A DNA stretch of 64,000 bases, taken from Gonapodya prolifera JEL478 (lineage: Eukaryota > Monoblepharomycota > Monoblepharidomycetes > Monoblepharidales > Gonapodyaceae). Under the pieces are notes generated by a model. It searched no databases. It was not told the DNA's origin and worked only from the letters and a program-made list of their open reading frames with translations. The stretch spans positions 159,932 through 223,931 of the forward strand of contig KQ965811.1 of NCBI GenBank assembly GCA_001574975.1. Direction: 5' to 3'. The stretch's first letter is position 1. Each line of letters opens with the position of its first letter. This document shows positions 23,455-34,272 of this stretch, piece after piece. Position numbers and translations under genes: made by a program.

Positions 23455-23727
23455 TGTAAAGGACTTCTTGACCCAGTCATACTGAGTGTAAAGGGGGTGG
23501 CACTCCAGATTCTGGACTTATCCACATTTACAGCATACATTTGGAACAATCTTTGTGAGGATTGGGAAGACAGCACAATGTTGGGAATAGAAGGGGAATT
23601 ACTATCTAGTTTGGTACAGATATTTAAATTGTAGCCGGTAGGGCACTTCCCAGTATGATTGTAGAAGTTGAAGACAAAAGTAAAAGTAAAAATTATGAGC
23701 TTATCACACCAGTCCTTCTAATGGGGT

Positions 23728-24757
23728 CTAATGTGATTGGATGTCTGGCAGAATTTCAACAATAGATGCTTTGGTCATGCTTTCATTTTGTTCAGAAATA
23801 ATTCCTTCAAGAGCCAAATCAGCTCCGTCCATATGCCTGCTTGACTCCATAATTATGCAAGTGTCAGAAAATTTTGGAAATCCGATCCCATTCTCTGAAG
23901 TGCACTGGTTAATAGAAGTGTGCATTTAGCATTAAGATCCAAAATAACATTTTGTATTTGCACATCAGTTGATTCCAATCTCCCAAGGAATCTAATGGCC
24001 TGAGATCCCCTTCCAATAGCTTTTGAGTTTGCTCCATTTGCAGCAAGTGCAAGGTTAATTGACTGCACTTTGAAATTGAGCATATAGTCCTGGAGAGGGG
24101 TGATACAGTCTGAATCAGCAGAGTCAATAAGAATTCTGTGCCGTCCATTTTGGGCACTAAGTATAAAGACTTCAGATCTATGTAGATTAACTGAGAGCAA
24201 CATGGCATGCATCTTCTCCAATAACTCATCTGTAATAGGGCCCAGTACATCAGCACAGACACACAGCCCTTCAATAGGGCAAAGGCCTTCTCCTTTGGTG
24301 CCACCGCAACCCCATTTGCTGCAAGCATGGTGTGGTTGGCACTGGCCTGGAAAGCCCAGGACTTAAAACCGTCTTGAGATTCACTCTTTGCACTCAAATC
24401 TATTGAAGGATTGCCCCTGAGGTGGGGAGCTGGTTGGAGATAAAGGACTGCTCTCATGAGATAGTGTGATGTGAACATGTTGCACTATTTTCATCTCTTC
24501 AGAACTCTCTCCAAAGTGCACTTTCTTTGCTTTCAACACTTTAGTACGTCCTTCTGTTTATTCTCAGTGTTTTGAGCACCCCCACAACGTTGTGGGTTGC
24601 CTGCTGATAGCACATTGCGCTTCTGAAATAGTGCAACACTCTCATGTCGCACTATTTTTGGCAAGTCAGAACTGCCATTCTCTTTCATATTCTGCAACTT
24701 CACAGCTACTGCATAAGATCCACGTTCAGAAAGAGAGGAAGAGAGGGGGTTCTGCAC
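23728..24757 (-). mobile_element. Ty1/Copia-like retrotransposon remnant (gag-protease region)
   Basis: The minus strand at 23853-24221 reads ILIDSADSDCITPLQDYM...LALAANGANSKAIGRGSQ, then DVQIQNVILDLNAKCTLLLT. That is the layout of a Copia aspartic protease and following region: the family's LDSGASDHMT, LANG, GxG and L-NVLYVP-L-NLLS blocks. The active-site triplet is DSA instead of DSG. Neighbouring frames (23909-24478 and 24533-24757) look like shifted gag sequence. No long terminal repeats, integrase or reverse transcriptase were seen, so it is a truncated, decayed fragment. Confidence 0.6.
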
Positions 24758-25377
24758 TTCCTTAGGGGAACTTAGAGACTTAGAGCACCTCAGGCAGCAT
24801 CACCCTGCTTCAGGCCAGAAGGCTCAACTTAAATTTTTTGGCAAGACTGAAATCCTGTTCTACTTCCAGTATCTGATTGGGTTTGAGGACTCCAGAGTGC
24901 AAAGTCTGAGGGCAGGCACCCCTGGGGCATTACCCCCTAAAAATTGACTGTTGCTGCACCAATTCCAACAGTTCATTTCAGATTTTGGATAAACCAAAAC
25001 TCCAAGGGGTTATTCTGACCATTACATCATTACATAAAAACTACAGACAGCTCTTGGCAAAGCTTAAAACAAATCATTCAAGTGATTTGCTTGGATATGG
25101 AATGTTGCTCTATCCTGATGGTAAAGAGGTGGACAAGTGGTAATTACAACTTACCACTTCCCAGTATGAATGTACCCTTAAAATACTTTTGATTGCAGCG
25201 CCAATTGCAGGTACATATGGTGTGCAGACCATGAAGTGACAATACGCTGAGCTAGCGTGCACTGATTGAGCCGCGCGGCGTTTTTCATAAATTTCGCGTT
25301 ACATGCTCTTTCCATTAAACTTAATTTTGCATAAATTATATTATTACAATTTGATTAGATAAACGTTATGGCATTTC
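24758..25377. other. AT-rich intergenic region
   Basis: Low-GC sequence between the Copia remnant and tRNA-Phe. No frame of interest was seen. It may be more decayed transposon. Confidence 0.45.
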
Positions 25378-25450
25378 GCCTCCTTAGCTCATCTGGGAGA
25401 GCGTAGCACTGAAGATGCTAAGGCACCGCGTTCGATCCGCGGAGGGGGCA
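25378..25450 (+). tRNA. tRNA-Phe (GAA)
   Basis: A 73-nt cloverleaf with no intron. Acceptor GCCTCCT pairs with AGGGGGC (one G-U), discriminator A. The D arm is GCTC...GAGC. Anticodon stem TAGCA/TGCTA encloses loop CTGAAGA, so the anticodon is GAA. The T arm is CCGCG-TTCGATC-CGCGG. A TTTTGTTTT run follows. Confidence 0.96.
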
Positions 25451-25882
25451 TTTTGTTTTCATATCGAATTGCCACTTGATCCTGCTGAGAGGATATCTGC
25501 GAGTATCCTCGCGCTCTTTTTTATGTGATTCGATTTTATGAATATTTGCTTGTTGGGAGTGGCAATATGGATTTTGATTTGGCCAAAGAACATTGCAGGC
25601 ATTGGGACACGCCAACATTGAGAAGACGCAACAGACAAAGGAGAATCGGTCAGCTCAAGGCAAAAGGGTGCGTGGTACCTGCAGAGTATGCAACGAAAGC
25701 ACCGCGGTTTTGAGTTTGAACCTTGACCGTGATACTGTATAGAAGAGAACAGAGTTGATTGCGCTCAATCAAGAATAAGTCTTTTATGATTGAATCTACA
25801 TGATCAATGCTGCAACTTGAAATTCCACACCCGACACGCAGCAACTGGCCGGCTCAACTACTCCGCCACCCCATTTTTTTTC
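25451..25882. other. Intergenic between tRNA-Phe and the La gene
   Basis: No gene can be supported. A 62-codon plus-strand frame (25525-25713) has no recognisable motif. Confidence 0.45.
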
Positions 25883-27744
25883 TTAGTCCTCACGCTGCTT
25901 CTTCTCCCTCCTCTCTCCGTCATCCTCCGCCTTTCTCTTTCCTCCCCGACCACCACCACCTCCGCGTCCACCCCGTCCACCTCGGCCACCCCTGCCTCCA
26001 CGGCCGCGACCACCTCGGCCACCTCGCCCTCCTCGGCCGCCCTTGGGGCCGAACTTTTCGTTGTGTCGGATGGTGGTAAGGCGTTCGGCGTATCCGGTGT
26101 AGAAGGCCTCAGTTTCGTCCGCTGTTTCGTGGGAAGGTATTTCGTCAGCACAGTTACCGAGCAGTGGGGCCGACGGGCAATAAAACGCGACGCTATGGTA
26201 CTCACCGGTAGGCTCCCGCACGCCAATGTCCATCTCGTGTAGCTTGGTCGCCACCTTTGAACCCCCAATCATGACCTCCTCCCCGTTCTTTGCCCGCTCC
26301 CACGCTGCAACAAGATCAACTCCTCGACCAGCGTCGTCGAACAACACAAAGGCGACCCGTGCGACGTGGTCGTACTCGACCCACTTGACCAGCCCGAATT
26401 GGGAAAAGAAGGGCTTGACGTCGTTGCGGTGGGCGACCGAGCTGAGTTACAGCAATACCAGAGGAAGGGAGGATGATGCGGGATACCAACACAGTAACGC
26501 CACTGAAGAGCGAGCTCACCTGAAGTTCTCGGCTCGAAGGAGCCCACCCTCAACTCGCGTCACCTCCACCTTCTCCATCTCCGCCGGAGCATCATCCTCG
26601 TCCATCTTGACTTCGGGCTCTTCCTCCTTCTTGGGCTTCTTGGGAACCCGCTTCTTGGGTTCTTCCTCGATGTGGTGCATCATCCCCCCTGGTAACAAAA
26701 CTGTGTGACGGGGAGGGGGAAACGTGTACGGAAGAGGACTAACGTACCCGGCAGGTAGTGCAGTGTAAACAGACCCCTCGACTTCGGGTCCGGATGGTCC
26801 TCCTCGTCCTTCTTTAACTCCTCCTTTTCCTCCTTCTCGGACGTCGGCGGGAGTCCACGCTGGCGTCGATTGTCTTCGATCCAGTCTTTGCGCAGCTGAG
26901 TGGTGAGGGGGTGCTCTGCGCCTGAAGCTGTTTTGTATGTGGTGAGCGCAAGGGCTTCGGTGGCGATTGCCACGCTGGCGAACTCCACGAAGGCGGAGCC
27001 CTGGAGTTCAAGAGCAAAAATTGCGGGCCGTCACCACTAATCAAGAAAAAAGCAGCAAGCTTTCGAGAGCAAGCTCACATTGAAGCTCCAGATCTTTGTG
27101 GCATGGTCTTTGCTGCGTTGAGGGTGCACGTTGGCAGGGTTGAGCGAGGCGAAGTGCTCCGCAATGGTGTCGACAGGCGAGGCCAAGTCGTGGGGGAATC
27201 CGGTCTAGTGTGCAGCGATCGCAAGTCACAGGAGATGTCAACTAAACGTTCGCAGAATGATTGATGTCGACATTTCAACATTCCCGCCTTTTTATCTGCT
27301 CGCCAAGTCGTCCACCGATCCTGTAGTCTACCCATATCACCGGCACCACTACTCACAACAAGGATCGTTCGAGAGTTGTATTTGGGGTTGAGTGCCACCT
27401 GCGTGATCCTCCTCACAGCGGAACCGTCCTCCTTCACCTCCAACATCTCCTTCGACTTGCGCAGAGCATCAGCGATGACTTTTGCGTCGTCCGAGATTTG
27501 GCGCAATCTGTTGAACTTCAACAGTGTTTCGATGGGAACCCCTGGGGAAAGTGGAGCGCAAAAGTCAATGCCAGTCACGAGTGTGAAAGGAAACAGTGGT
27601 GGAGCCGCCAGACTCACATCCATCCTTGTCCTTCTGGATTTCTCCAACGAGGAACTTGTCTTTGACGATGTTGGAATCCCCAAAGTAGAATTCAGTCTGG
27701 GCGAGGATTTTGGCGGCAACATCCGAATGGCCGTCCGCTGTCAT
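25883..27744 (-). CDS. La protein (La-related RNA-binding chaperone)
   Basis: La binds the UUU-OH 3' ends of Pol III transcripts such as pre-tRNAs and protects them in the nucleus. The start at 27744 leads straight into the La motif (KILAQTEFYFGDSNIVKDKF, then after an intron WVPIETLLKFNRL and SKEMLEV). RRM1 follows (TGFPHDLAS..., AFVEFASVAIATEAL). Next are an acidic/lysine linker (KKPKKEEEPEVKMDEDDAPA), a second RRM-like region (FFSQFGLVKWVEYDH, VAFVLFD), and a tail of about 15 RGG/RG units ending KRKAEDDGERREKKQRED, with a basic nuclear signal. The stop is TAA. At least six introns keep one frame. The long RGG tail is extra compared with yeast Lhp1. The order La motif-RRM makes La a firm call; LARP subfamilies are less likely given the short N-terminus. 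Confidence 0.92.
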
Positions 27745-28150
27745 CGCAGTGAGAGGTGAAAAGTGATGACTGGATGGGCGATGTGTAGGCAGTTTCGAGG
27801 GTCGCGGGGATCTTTTCGCTGCTGGGCGAATCGGGCGAGCTTTCGTTTTTCACCACCAAGCTCTGGCGCGGGCACGCCCGTGCCGTGCCACATATTTGGT
27901 ACCTTTAACATCCCCAACGATGATGCATTGGTGGACCGACAATGCGAGCGAAGTTCAGTTCATTTAGTTCATTCAAGCTGACCCTCCAACTTACTTCACA
28001 TTGACGAGCGCTTCGAGTCATGGGGAATTACATTAGATAACTAGAAGTTGTCACAAAAAAAGGAGAAAAAATTTCATGTTCATAAATACGAATGTCTACA
28101 TGGAGACCGGCTCCAATCATCAAGCGTTTTCAAAATGGCGACAGCCCCAA
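27745..28150. other. Intergenic
   Basis: About 400 bp upstream of La. No gene is recognised. Confidence 0.45.
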
Positions 28151-28741
28151 TCATAACAGCTGATTGACGCTGATAGGGAAGATTTCTCCTGTTGCGAGCA
28201 TACCGATAACAGAGCGCGCGGGTTCAATTGACATGCTTCCTTCCATGCAAGTGACATTGAGATCTGTCGTTTCGATGACTCCGCCCATGGCTTGCGCGGC
28301 ACTCAACAGTTCGAATTTGAGAACATTGCCAGACACGTCCAGACCACCAAGAAGACGAGAATGTGGCGCCCGAGCATCGCTCCAGACGGTTCGATACTCC
28401 TGCCGTCGCGATGGGCGAATATGAAGAATGAGGCGGCTTTGTTTGTTTAGAGTTTGCAAGTGGGTAGTGGCATGAGGGGATTTTTGACGCGAATCTCGGC
28501 AATCGCCCCGTCCACCCAGTCCTTCCACGTCGAATCCGGTGAATCCCTTCCCACCGCGCACTTGGAAAAGCGAGCGCCGGGCTCCTGGGAGTACGTCAAG
28601 TGTCCGGGGAATCCGACGGAGCTGACGCTGCTCGGGTGGAAAACACAGGACGGGTACGAAGTTGCACGGTACGACGTCTACGTTAACGGCCGGTGGAAAT
28701 GGGAAAAGGCAGAACTGCGTGGGATGTAATCCCGGCCACAC
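28151..28741 (-). CDS. Hypothetical protein, unknown
   Basis: An unbroken 196-codon frame. Its last 70 residues are protein-like (LDVSGNVLKFELLSAAQAMG, then SMSIEPARSVIGMLATGEIF, ending NQLL). The upstream half overlaps a competing plus-strand frame and looks less natural, so the true start is probably within 28300-28500 or after an intron. I recognise no family. Confidence 0.3.
   Translation of the reverse strand: MWPGLHPTQFCLFPFPPAVNVDVVPCNFVPVLCFPPEQRQLRRIPRTLDVLPGARRSLFQVRGGKGFTGFDVEGLGGRGDCRDSRQKSPHATTHLQTLNKQSRLILHIRPSRRQEYRTVWSDARAPHSRLLGGLDVSGNVLKFELLSAAQAMGGVIETTDLNVTCMEGSMSIEPARSVIGMLATGEIFPISVNQLL
28454..28729 (+). CDS. Hypothetical short protein, unknown, antisense to the previous
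   Basis: A 91-codon frame whose end reads like folded protein (GSWEYVKCPGNPTELTLLGW, then KTQDGYEVARYDVYVNGRWK). It ends at TAA shortly after. It is antisense to the upstream half of the minus-strand hypothetical, and at most one of the two overlapping parts is likely coding. Unknown family; the true start may be upstream. Confidence 0.3.
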   Translation: MQVGSGMRGFLTRISAIAPSTQSFHVESGESLPTAHLEKRAPGSWEYVKCPGNPTELTLLGWKTQDGYEVARYDVYVNGRWKWEKAELRGM

Positions 28742-29369
28742 GTTTTACCACGTGTACGGACACTTGGGGGTGGCATTACTGCTCTCCGCAGCGCGGCTAG
28801 TTCGAACTCTCGATAGACCTATTGGTGTATTATATTGTATTCCAAAATGAGAACGCTCTTGCATCTCCAGGAATCCGAGTATTTTACCTGAGGGAGGCAG
28901 TAACGATTGAGGTGAGAAGCGGGAGAAGCAAACTCCACATTCCATGTAGCATCGTTATTGGTGAGATCAATTTAGGGTGGAATTAGTGACCGTAATGTCC
29001 ACATTCGTAAGCAAGAACGAATCGTTCAAAACCGAGTGTCGCGGAACCGATGAGAGCACTTTATGGACGCAAAAGAGAGGCTGCGGCCAGAGAATTGGCG
29101 CATGCGCATACCTCACTCACAGACCTTATGATTGGCTTTACTCAAATCTCGTTCAACGTTTCGCGACGCGATGTGGGCCGACACTGCGCTGCCATTACTG
29201 CCGCAGCTCCATCCAAAATGCTCATATTCCATTCCGACTTGGCAGTGGAAGATTTTTGCGGGCAAGGGACGAGCTGTTGTTATCGCCTGACCGCAGCTGT
29301 GGCACAGACTCCATCTCCCACTTCCACATTCTCTCTGGCCCTTGTTTCTCCCACACACGCCAGCCCACG
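28742..29369. other. Intergenic, presumed promoter of acidic protein gene
   Basis: About 630 bp without a recognisable gene. Confidence 0.45.
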
Positions 29370-31533
29370 ATGCTGCGAATCGAATACACGTACTCGCTGC
29401 TGTTTGACGACAACACTGCACAGGCGGAGAAGGCGGCGGATGGCGCAGAGAAAGGTGCGTGCGTGCGTATCCCTGGCGCACTCTCCGTCGAGTCACACGC
29501 TGATGGGCGCACGTCACTCACTCCCACCCTTCACTCTGCAGAAACAGTAGTCGCACCGCCGGCAGACGCCGATATCGCGCCAGATGCGGCCGAACCAGCA
29601 CACGTGGGGGACACTGCAAGGGACATCGATCAAGAAAACAGCAGCGGAGAAGGTGGGCGGCGCTGCTTTTGTGGAAATTCAAATGGCTACCACTGAATTT
29701 CATCTCTCGATCACGTGATTCGCTCGTTGCTGTTACCTTGCACGTGTTCCAAACAAATAATCACTCATACATCAGCCACTGGAGCCACTCCCGCGGAGGA
29801 ATCCCAGGCAGAACCCGCAGCGGAAGAGCCCGCCGAAGCAGCCGAAGTGGTCGCTGTTGCCGAAGAAGCCCTCCCTGACGCACCACCCGAAACTTCCTCG
29901 GAGGTTGTTGCTGCTCCGGAGCCCACTGACGCCACGACTGAAGCTGAACCAGTAGTCACCGAATCATCCGCGCCTGTTGAGGCTGCTTCTGCTACTGGTG
30001 AGTCTTGTAGACGTGAACGTGCAGTTGATCAGACCGAGCGTCTGACGATGAACCAATGTCCTCGGTTCTCCTTGATCAAAACCGCCGAACCCGCCACAGA
30101 AGTCAAATCCGACGAACCAGCGACAGTCCCCGTTTCGGAAGAGGCTCTAGTCATCACCGAGGAAGCCGTTCTTGAACCACCTGCGACCAAGGACATCATC
30201 GAGACCGAAGTCACTCCAGCCGAGCCCGAGCCCACGACCGACGCCACCACAGACACTGCAGCAGTTGCTACTGATACCGTGCCAGTCGACGCCCCGGTCG
30301 AGGAAGAAACTGCTGTGCCGACGCAAGACGCACCGGAGGCAGCGCAAGCTGAGGACACTCCTGCGGTCCAAGAGTCTGCCCCTGCTGAAGTAGAAGGAGG
30401 AGAGCCCGCCGTGTTGGCTAAGGAAGCGCCTGAAGCGGGAACGGACGCCACGCCTGTGCGTGAGGAGTCCGCACCGGTGGAAGTGCCAGCGCCTGTGGCG
30501 GCCTCGACTTCCGAAGACGTTGCCGAACCAGCAACAGAAGCGACTCCTGTGGCGGAGGAGTCCGCTGCGGCAACAGTTACCGATCCCGCTCAGACTTCGA
30601 CTTCAGAGACGGTTGCGGACGACGCGCCCGAAGTGCCAACGGAGGAGATCACTCCCGCCGCTAAAACGTCGGAAGCACCAGCTGATGCGAGCCCCGTTGT
30701 TGAAGTTGAGGAACCGTCTCCCCCAGCGGCCGTTGGAAAGCCCACCGAAGCGTCAGAAACGCCCGCGCTGGCAGAGGAATCCACGACCGCGGCACCCGAC
30801 CCAGTCGAAGAACTCACCGCGTCGTCGGAGGCAGTCCCCGTAGAGGAGCCCGCGGAGCCGAGCGTGGAGCCCATCACGGAGGAAGCGGATGCTACTCCGA
30901 AAGCGGAAGATGTCGAACCCGCGACTCCGTCAGTTGAGGAGCCAGGCACCGAGACAACCGTGGAGGAGCGGACGGCCGTGGAGGCTGCGGCTGCTACTGG
31001 TACTAACGTCGCGCCGGAGAGTATTGACGATGGTACGTGTTTTCCCTCCCACACTACTTCTTTGTCCCCCACGTCTCACCCCCCTCCCACCTCACTCCAG
31101 AAGCGACCGCATCCGACCCCGCGGCCGGCCCCGCTCCAGTCCCCGCCCCCGCCGCCGAGCCCGCCGCCGCCCCGGTGCCCAGCGAGGCTTCGGCCACCAC
31201 ACTCTCCCCTGCCGACGCCGCCGGGGACGCTGGTGTAGCTGCGACAGTGCATGCGATGGAAAAGCGGCGTAGCTTTGTGGATACGATCAAGGCCGCCCTG
31301 CCCCACTCGCCTGCAAAACATGAAAAGAGCACGAGCGCGGGGGGTGCGAAAGGTGCGTTTTGCGGTGTGTGGTTCGTCTTGTGTGGGTTTGTGATTGTGA
31401 TTGCTGATTTGTGATGTTTCCCGAATCTGCAGCCACGGAGGGGGAAAAGGCACCGTCTCCTGCCAAGCCCCGCTCGGTGAAGCAGACCGAGGAGAAGAAG
31501 GCCAAGAGGAAGAGCGGGTGCACAAGTCAGTGA
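29370..31533 (+). CDS. Acidic Glu/Pro/Ala/Thr/Val-rich low-complexity protein
   Basis: Starts at 29370 (MLRIEYTYSLLFDDNTAQAE). It then runs through about 550 residues built almost only from E, P, A, T, V, S and D in irregular 8-15-residue units, such as EPATEATPVAEESAA and EEPAEPSVEPITEEAD. Introns are inferred near 29455-29541, 29652-29769, 29999-30100, 31032-31101 and 31353-31432. Frame is kept across all of them despite the low complexity, which supports real coding. The end turns basic: AMEKRRSFVDTIKAALPHSP, KPRSVKQTEEKKAKRKSG, stop TGA at 31531-31533. KRRSFVDTIK resembles a phosphorylation or membrane-binding helix, which is inference. It has no folded domain, signal peptide or membrane segment, so it is most likely an intrinsically disordered linker or scaffold. 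No family is assigned. Confidence 0.72.
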
Positions 31534-31992
31534 ACTTCTGGGACCGGAACCTTACATACATTTGGTGGACCACCCCTAGGTGGAGGGTAATGGGAGAGAT
31601 GGGCCGCAATGGCGGAAGCTACGTTGGATACTAGTACTTGATATTGCATAGGCGAAGCTTTTTATTCCGGTACAGGGAGGTGGCTTGGATATTTATCTAA
31701 TGCAAAAGTAAATCGTTGACGTGTAATCTTGGAGCGGTACTGCATATCGAGTGAGAGCGAAAGAGGGCGCCAAGCGGTTTCGTCTGATTTTTGTGGGGGT
31801 TGTACAGTGTGCTTTCGTTCGAGTTCGTTCGTTATGGGGCCGTGATTGTGCAAACGTTCGTCAAATTTCATACGCCGCCATCTTCATTGACGTGCGACAT
31901 CGCCGTCCCCATGCGATGACCTAGTGCAAATCCCAAGCCCGCATCAGCCAAAACACAGCCACTGACCCCACACTCTTTGTCCCAAAACCCAC
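31534..31992. other. Convergent intergenic region
   Basis: About 460 bp between two genes ending towards each other; no gene seen. Confidence 0.5.
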
Positions 31993-34010
31993 TCACAAAG
32001 AAAAGTCGCTCATTGCCCCAACAACAATCTCCGCCCGTGCCTTTGCCCTCGCGTACACCTCCTCCTCCCTGTACGTCTTTGGCCGGCCTCGGCGCTTGCT
32101 CTCGACGTCGTAGCAGTCCAGCCCCCGGCCGTAGCATCGCCGGCATGGCCGATCGATGTCGCAGCAAAGGTGGGCCTGCCGGGGATGAGGTGGAAGTGGG
32201 TGGGTGGTCGGGTTGAGAAAAGGGAATCGAATGTAGATACGTACTTTTTGGCAGTGGAAGCAGGCCTTGGAGACGTTATTGGCGGGGCGTTTGATACGTT
32301 TCTTTTCGGGAGCTGATGGGGCGCTTGGCAGTTCTTCCACCTTGTCGACTACGGCGTCGGCCCCGACATGTTCTAGGGCTTGAGGTGTGTTCTGCTCCGT
32401 GGAAGATGACCAGCTTCGTTTCACTGACGGAGCGTGTGGAGCCATGTTTGGGTGCGATTCCACTTTCAGGTTAACGTGAGCCACAGACGGAGGAGATGGC
32501 AATGAGCTCTCGGAGATGGAAGGCTGAACATGTTCATTCATTGGCGATGATTGAACGGCTCTTAGATGATCGAATACACCCCGGGGAAAGATATATCCAA
32601 TGATCTGCGTGGTCGCCGGGACTGGTGTGGGTGGACTTGGATTTGTTTGGGCCGAACTCCTTGGCACCCGTTCACGCTGCAACGTTGGACTGGGCGCGCT
32701 GAGAAGAGTACCACCGTGCACACCAGTACTCCGATAGCTGACCATCGCGGCTTCCATATTGTCGATCTTAATGTAAGGCTTGCGAGCCCGGTACTTCGAA
32801 AACGTAACCTCGCCGACGGACGCTCCACCATAGGCAGCCATAGCCGTTTCTACCTTCAAGTCGGGTCTTCGGGACCGTGGTCTCCGTTGTCGCTGGGTAG
32901 GGACGGAATTCGAATTCCGGACTTGGATAGAGGACACCGGCTGAGGCATGGTTGTTGATGGAAACTGAGTCCATTGGTTGTGATGTAGTTCAGTCATGGA
33001 ATCCGTTCTGGTCCCAAATACGTTCACGTTGGGCCAGCTCGCTGCATTTGAGTGCCAAACCTCGTTTTGACCTGGGAAAGAACCTCGAGTTGAGGATCGT
33101 CCGCTCTGAGAGTGCTCGGTGCGCCCAAAGCTGTGATCCGAGACATCTCCAATAAGATCCGTGTTCGAGTCGAGAGGGAAATAGCTCTCAATTGCGAGTT
33201 CGGGCCCGTAGGCATCTTCGCCCGAAAGAGGAAGCCCGCCATGATAGTCTCGTTCGAGTTTTAAAGTCGGGCTATCGACTCGAGCAGCGGCTGCTGCTAT
33301 TACAGTGGGAATCGGCGTGTCGCCAAATGTATGCGTTGACGGGAGAAACATGGAGAAGTTCAGGATGTTTTGCAGGCTCGTGTGATCATGCGGCGAGAGC
33401 GGGGGAGGTGGAGGGAGTTGTATACTTCCTCCTCCCGTACCGAAAGGGTCGAAAAATGATGAAGAAGAGGTTGGTCCCAAAGAACAGTTTGGGATCGACG
33501 TATCTGCGAGCTCCTGAGGCAGAAAGTGCCCGGATTCAAAATGCCCTGTCTGAGCGTCAAATGCGTTAAGGGGAGTGAACGTTCCAGAACCGTAACAAGA
33601 GTCATGGAACAGAGGTTTGGTGTCGGTCGACAACAGCTCCTGCTGACCGTTCGGAGCGCCGTTACCGAACATCAGTAGTCCCTCTCCGGCACCAAGCCCA
33701 TCTCCGATGTGGAGTCCATCATTCCATGGCGGAGGAAGGGTCACGAAAGGAGATGGTTGTAATGTGTGGTTCAAGCTCCCCGCAAGGCCCAACTCCCCAA
33801 AGCGCGACGCATCGCGTGACACGGGCTCAGGGTGTTGATACGCATCAGACGGACCGTAAAAGGAGGAGCCTGTCCCGTGCCCCGATTGATACGTGGTTGG
33901 GACGATCAGGGGAGTCGACCACGCAATGAGTCCAATGAGGAAGAGGGAAAGAGTAAGGCGTCTCGGTAGTAGATACCTCTAAAGGACATCTCCGTCGCTC
34001 CTGATGCCAT
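31993..34010 (-). CDS. Zn(II)2Cys6 transcription factor with C-terminal zinc cluster
   Basis: Sequence-specific nuclear regulator. The binuclear zinc cluster is ACFHCQK + AHLCCDIDRPCRRCYGRGLDC. Its six Cys are joined by splicing a 69-bp intron at about 32176-32244, and SKRRGRPKTY follows. The motif resembles the ERT1/RDS2/AcuK group (KACxHCQKAHLxCD), which controls gluconeogenesis; that subfamily is only suggested. The first exon (MASGATEMSFRG) joins at a codon-preserving junction to SSFYGPSDAYQHPEPVSRD, placing the start at 34010. About 500 residues of Ser/Pro/Gln/Asn-rich, probably disordered sequence with PSPPTPVP and SESSLPSPPS stretches lie before the cluster. About 40 residues follow it (ARAKARAEIVVGAMSDFSL). 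A C-terminal cluster is the reverse of the usual layout, and no fungal-specific TF middle domain is seen. Confidence 0.85.
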
Positions 34011-34272
34011 GCTGTCCGGAGATTGTGTTGCTGGCACCAACTGTGGGGACCGTGCATGCCGGCCACGAATCCCCCTCGTGAAGCAGACGCAGTTATTCGC
34101 AAGGAATTCCGTATCGATGTTTCTTAATGCGAGCAGCACATTTGTTTGCTGTTGGTGGAGTTTCGTGGGCGAAGGAATTGTGGCACCTTCGTTCACTTGG
34201 CAGGGTCTCTGGGTTCATATTTACCAATTGCTACGCTGATTCAGGGTGGCAACGATTGCCACGATTGCCACA

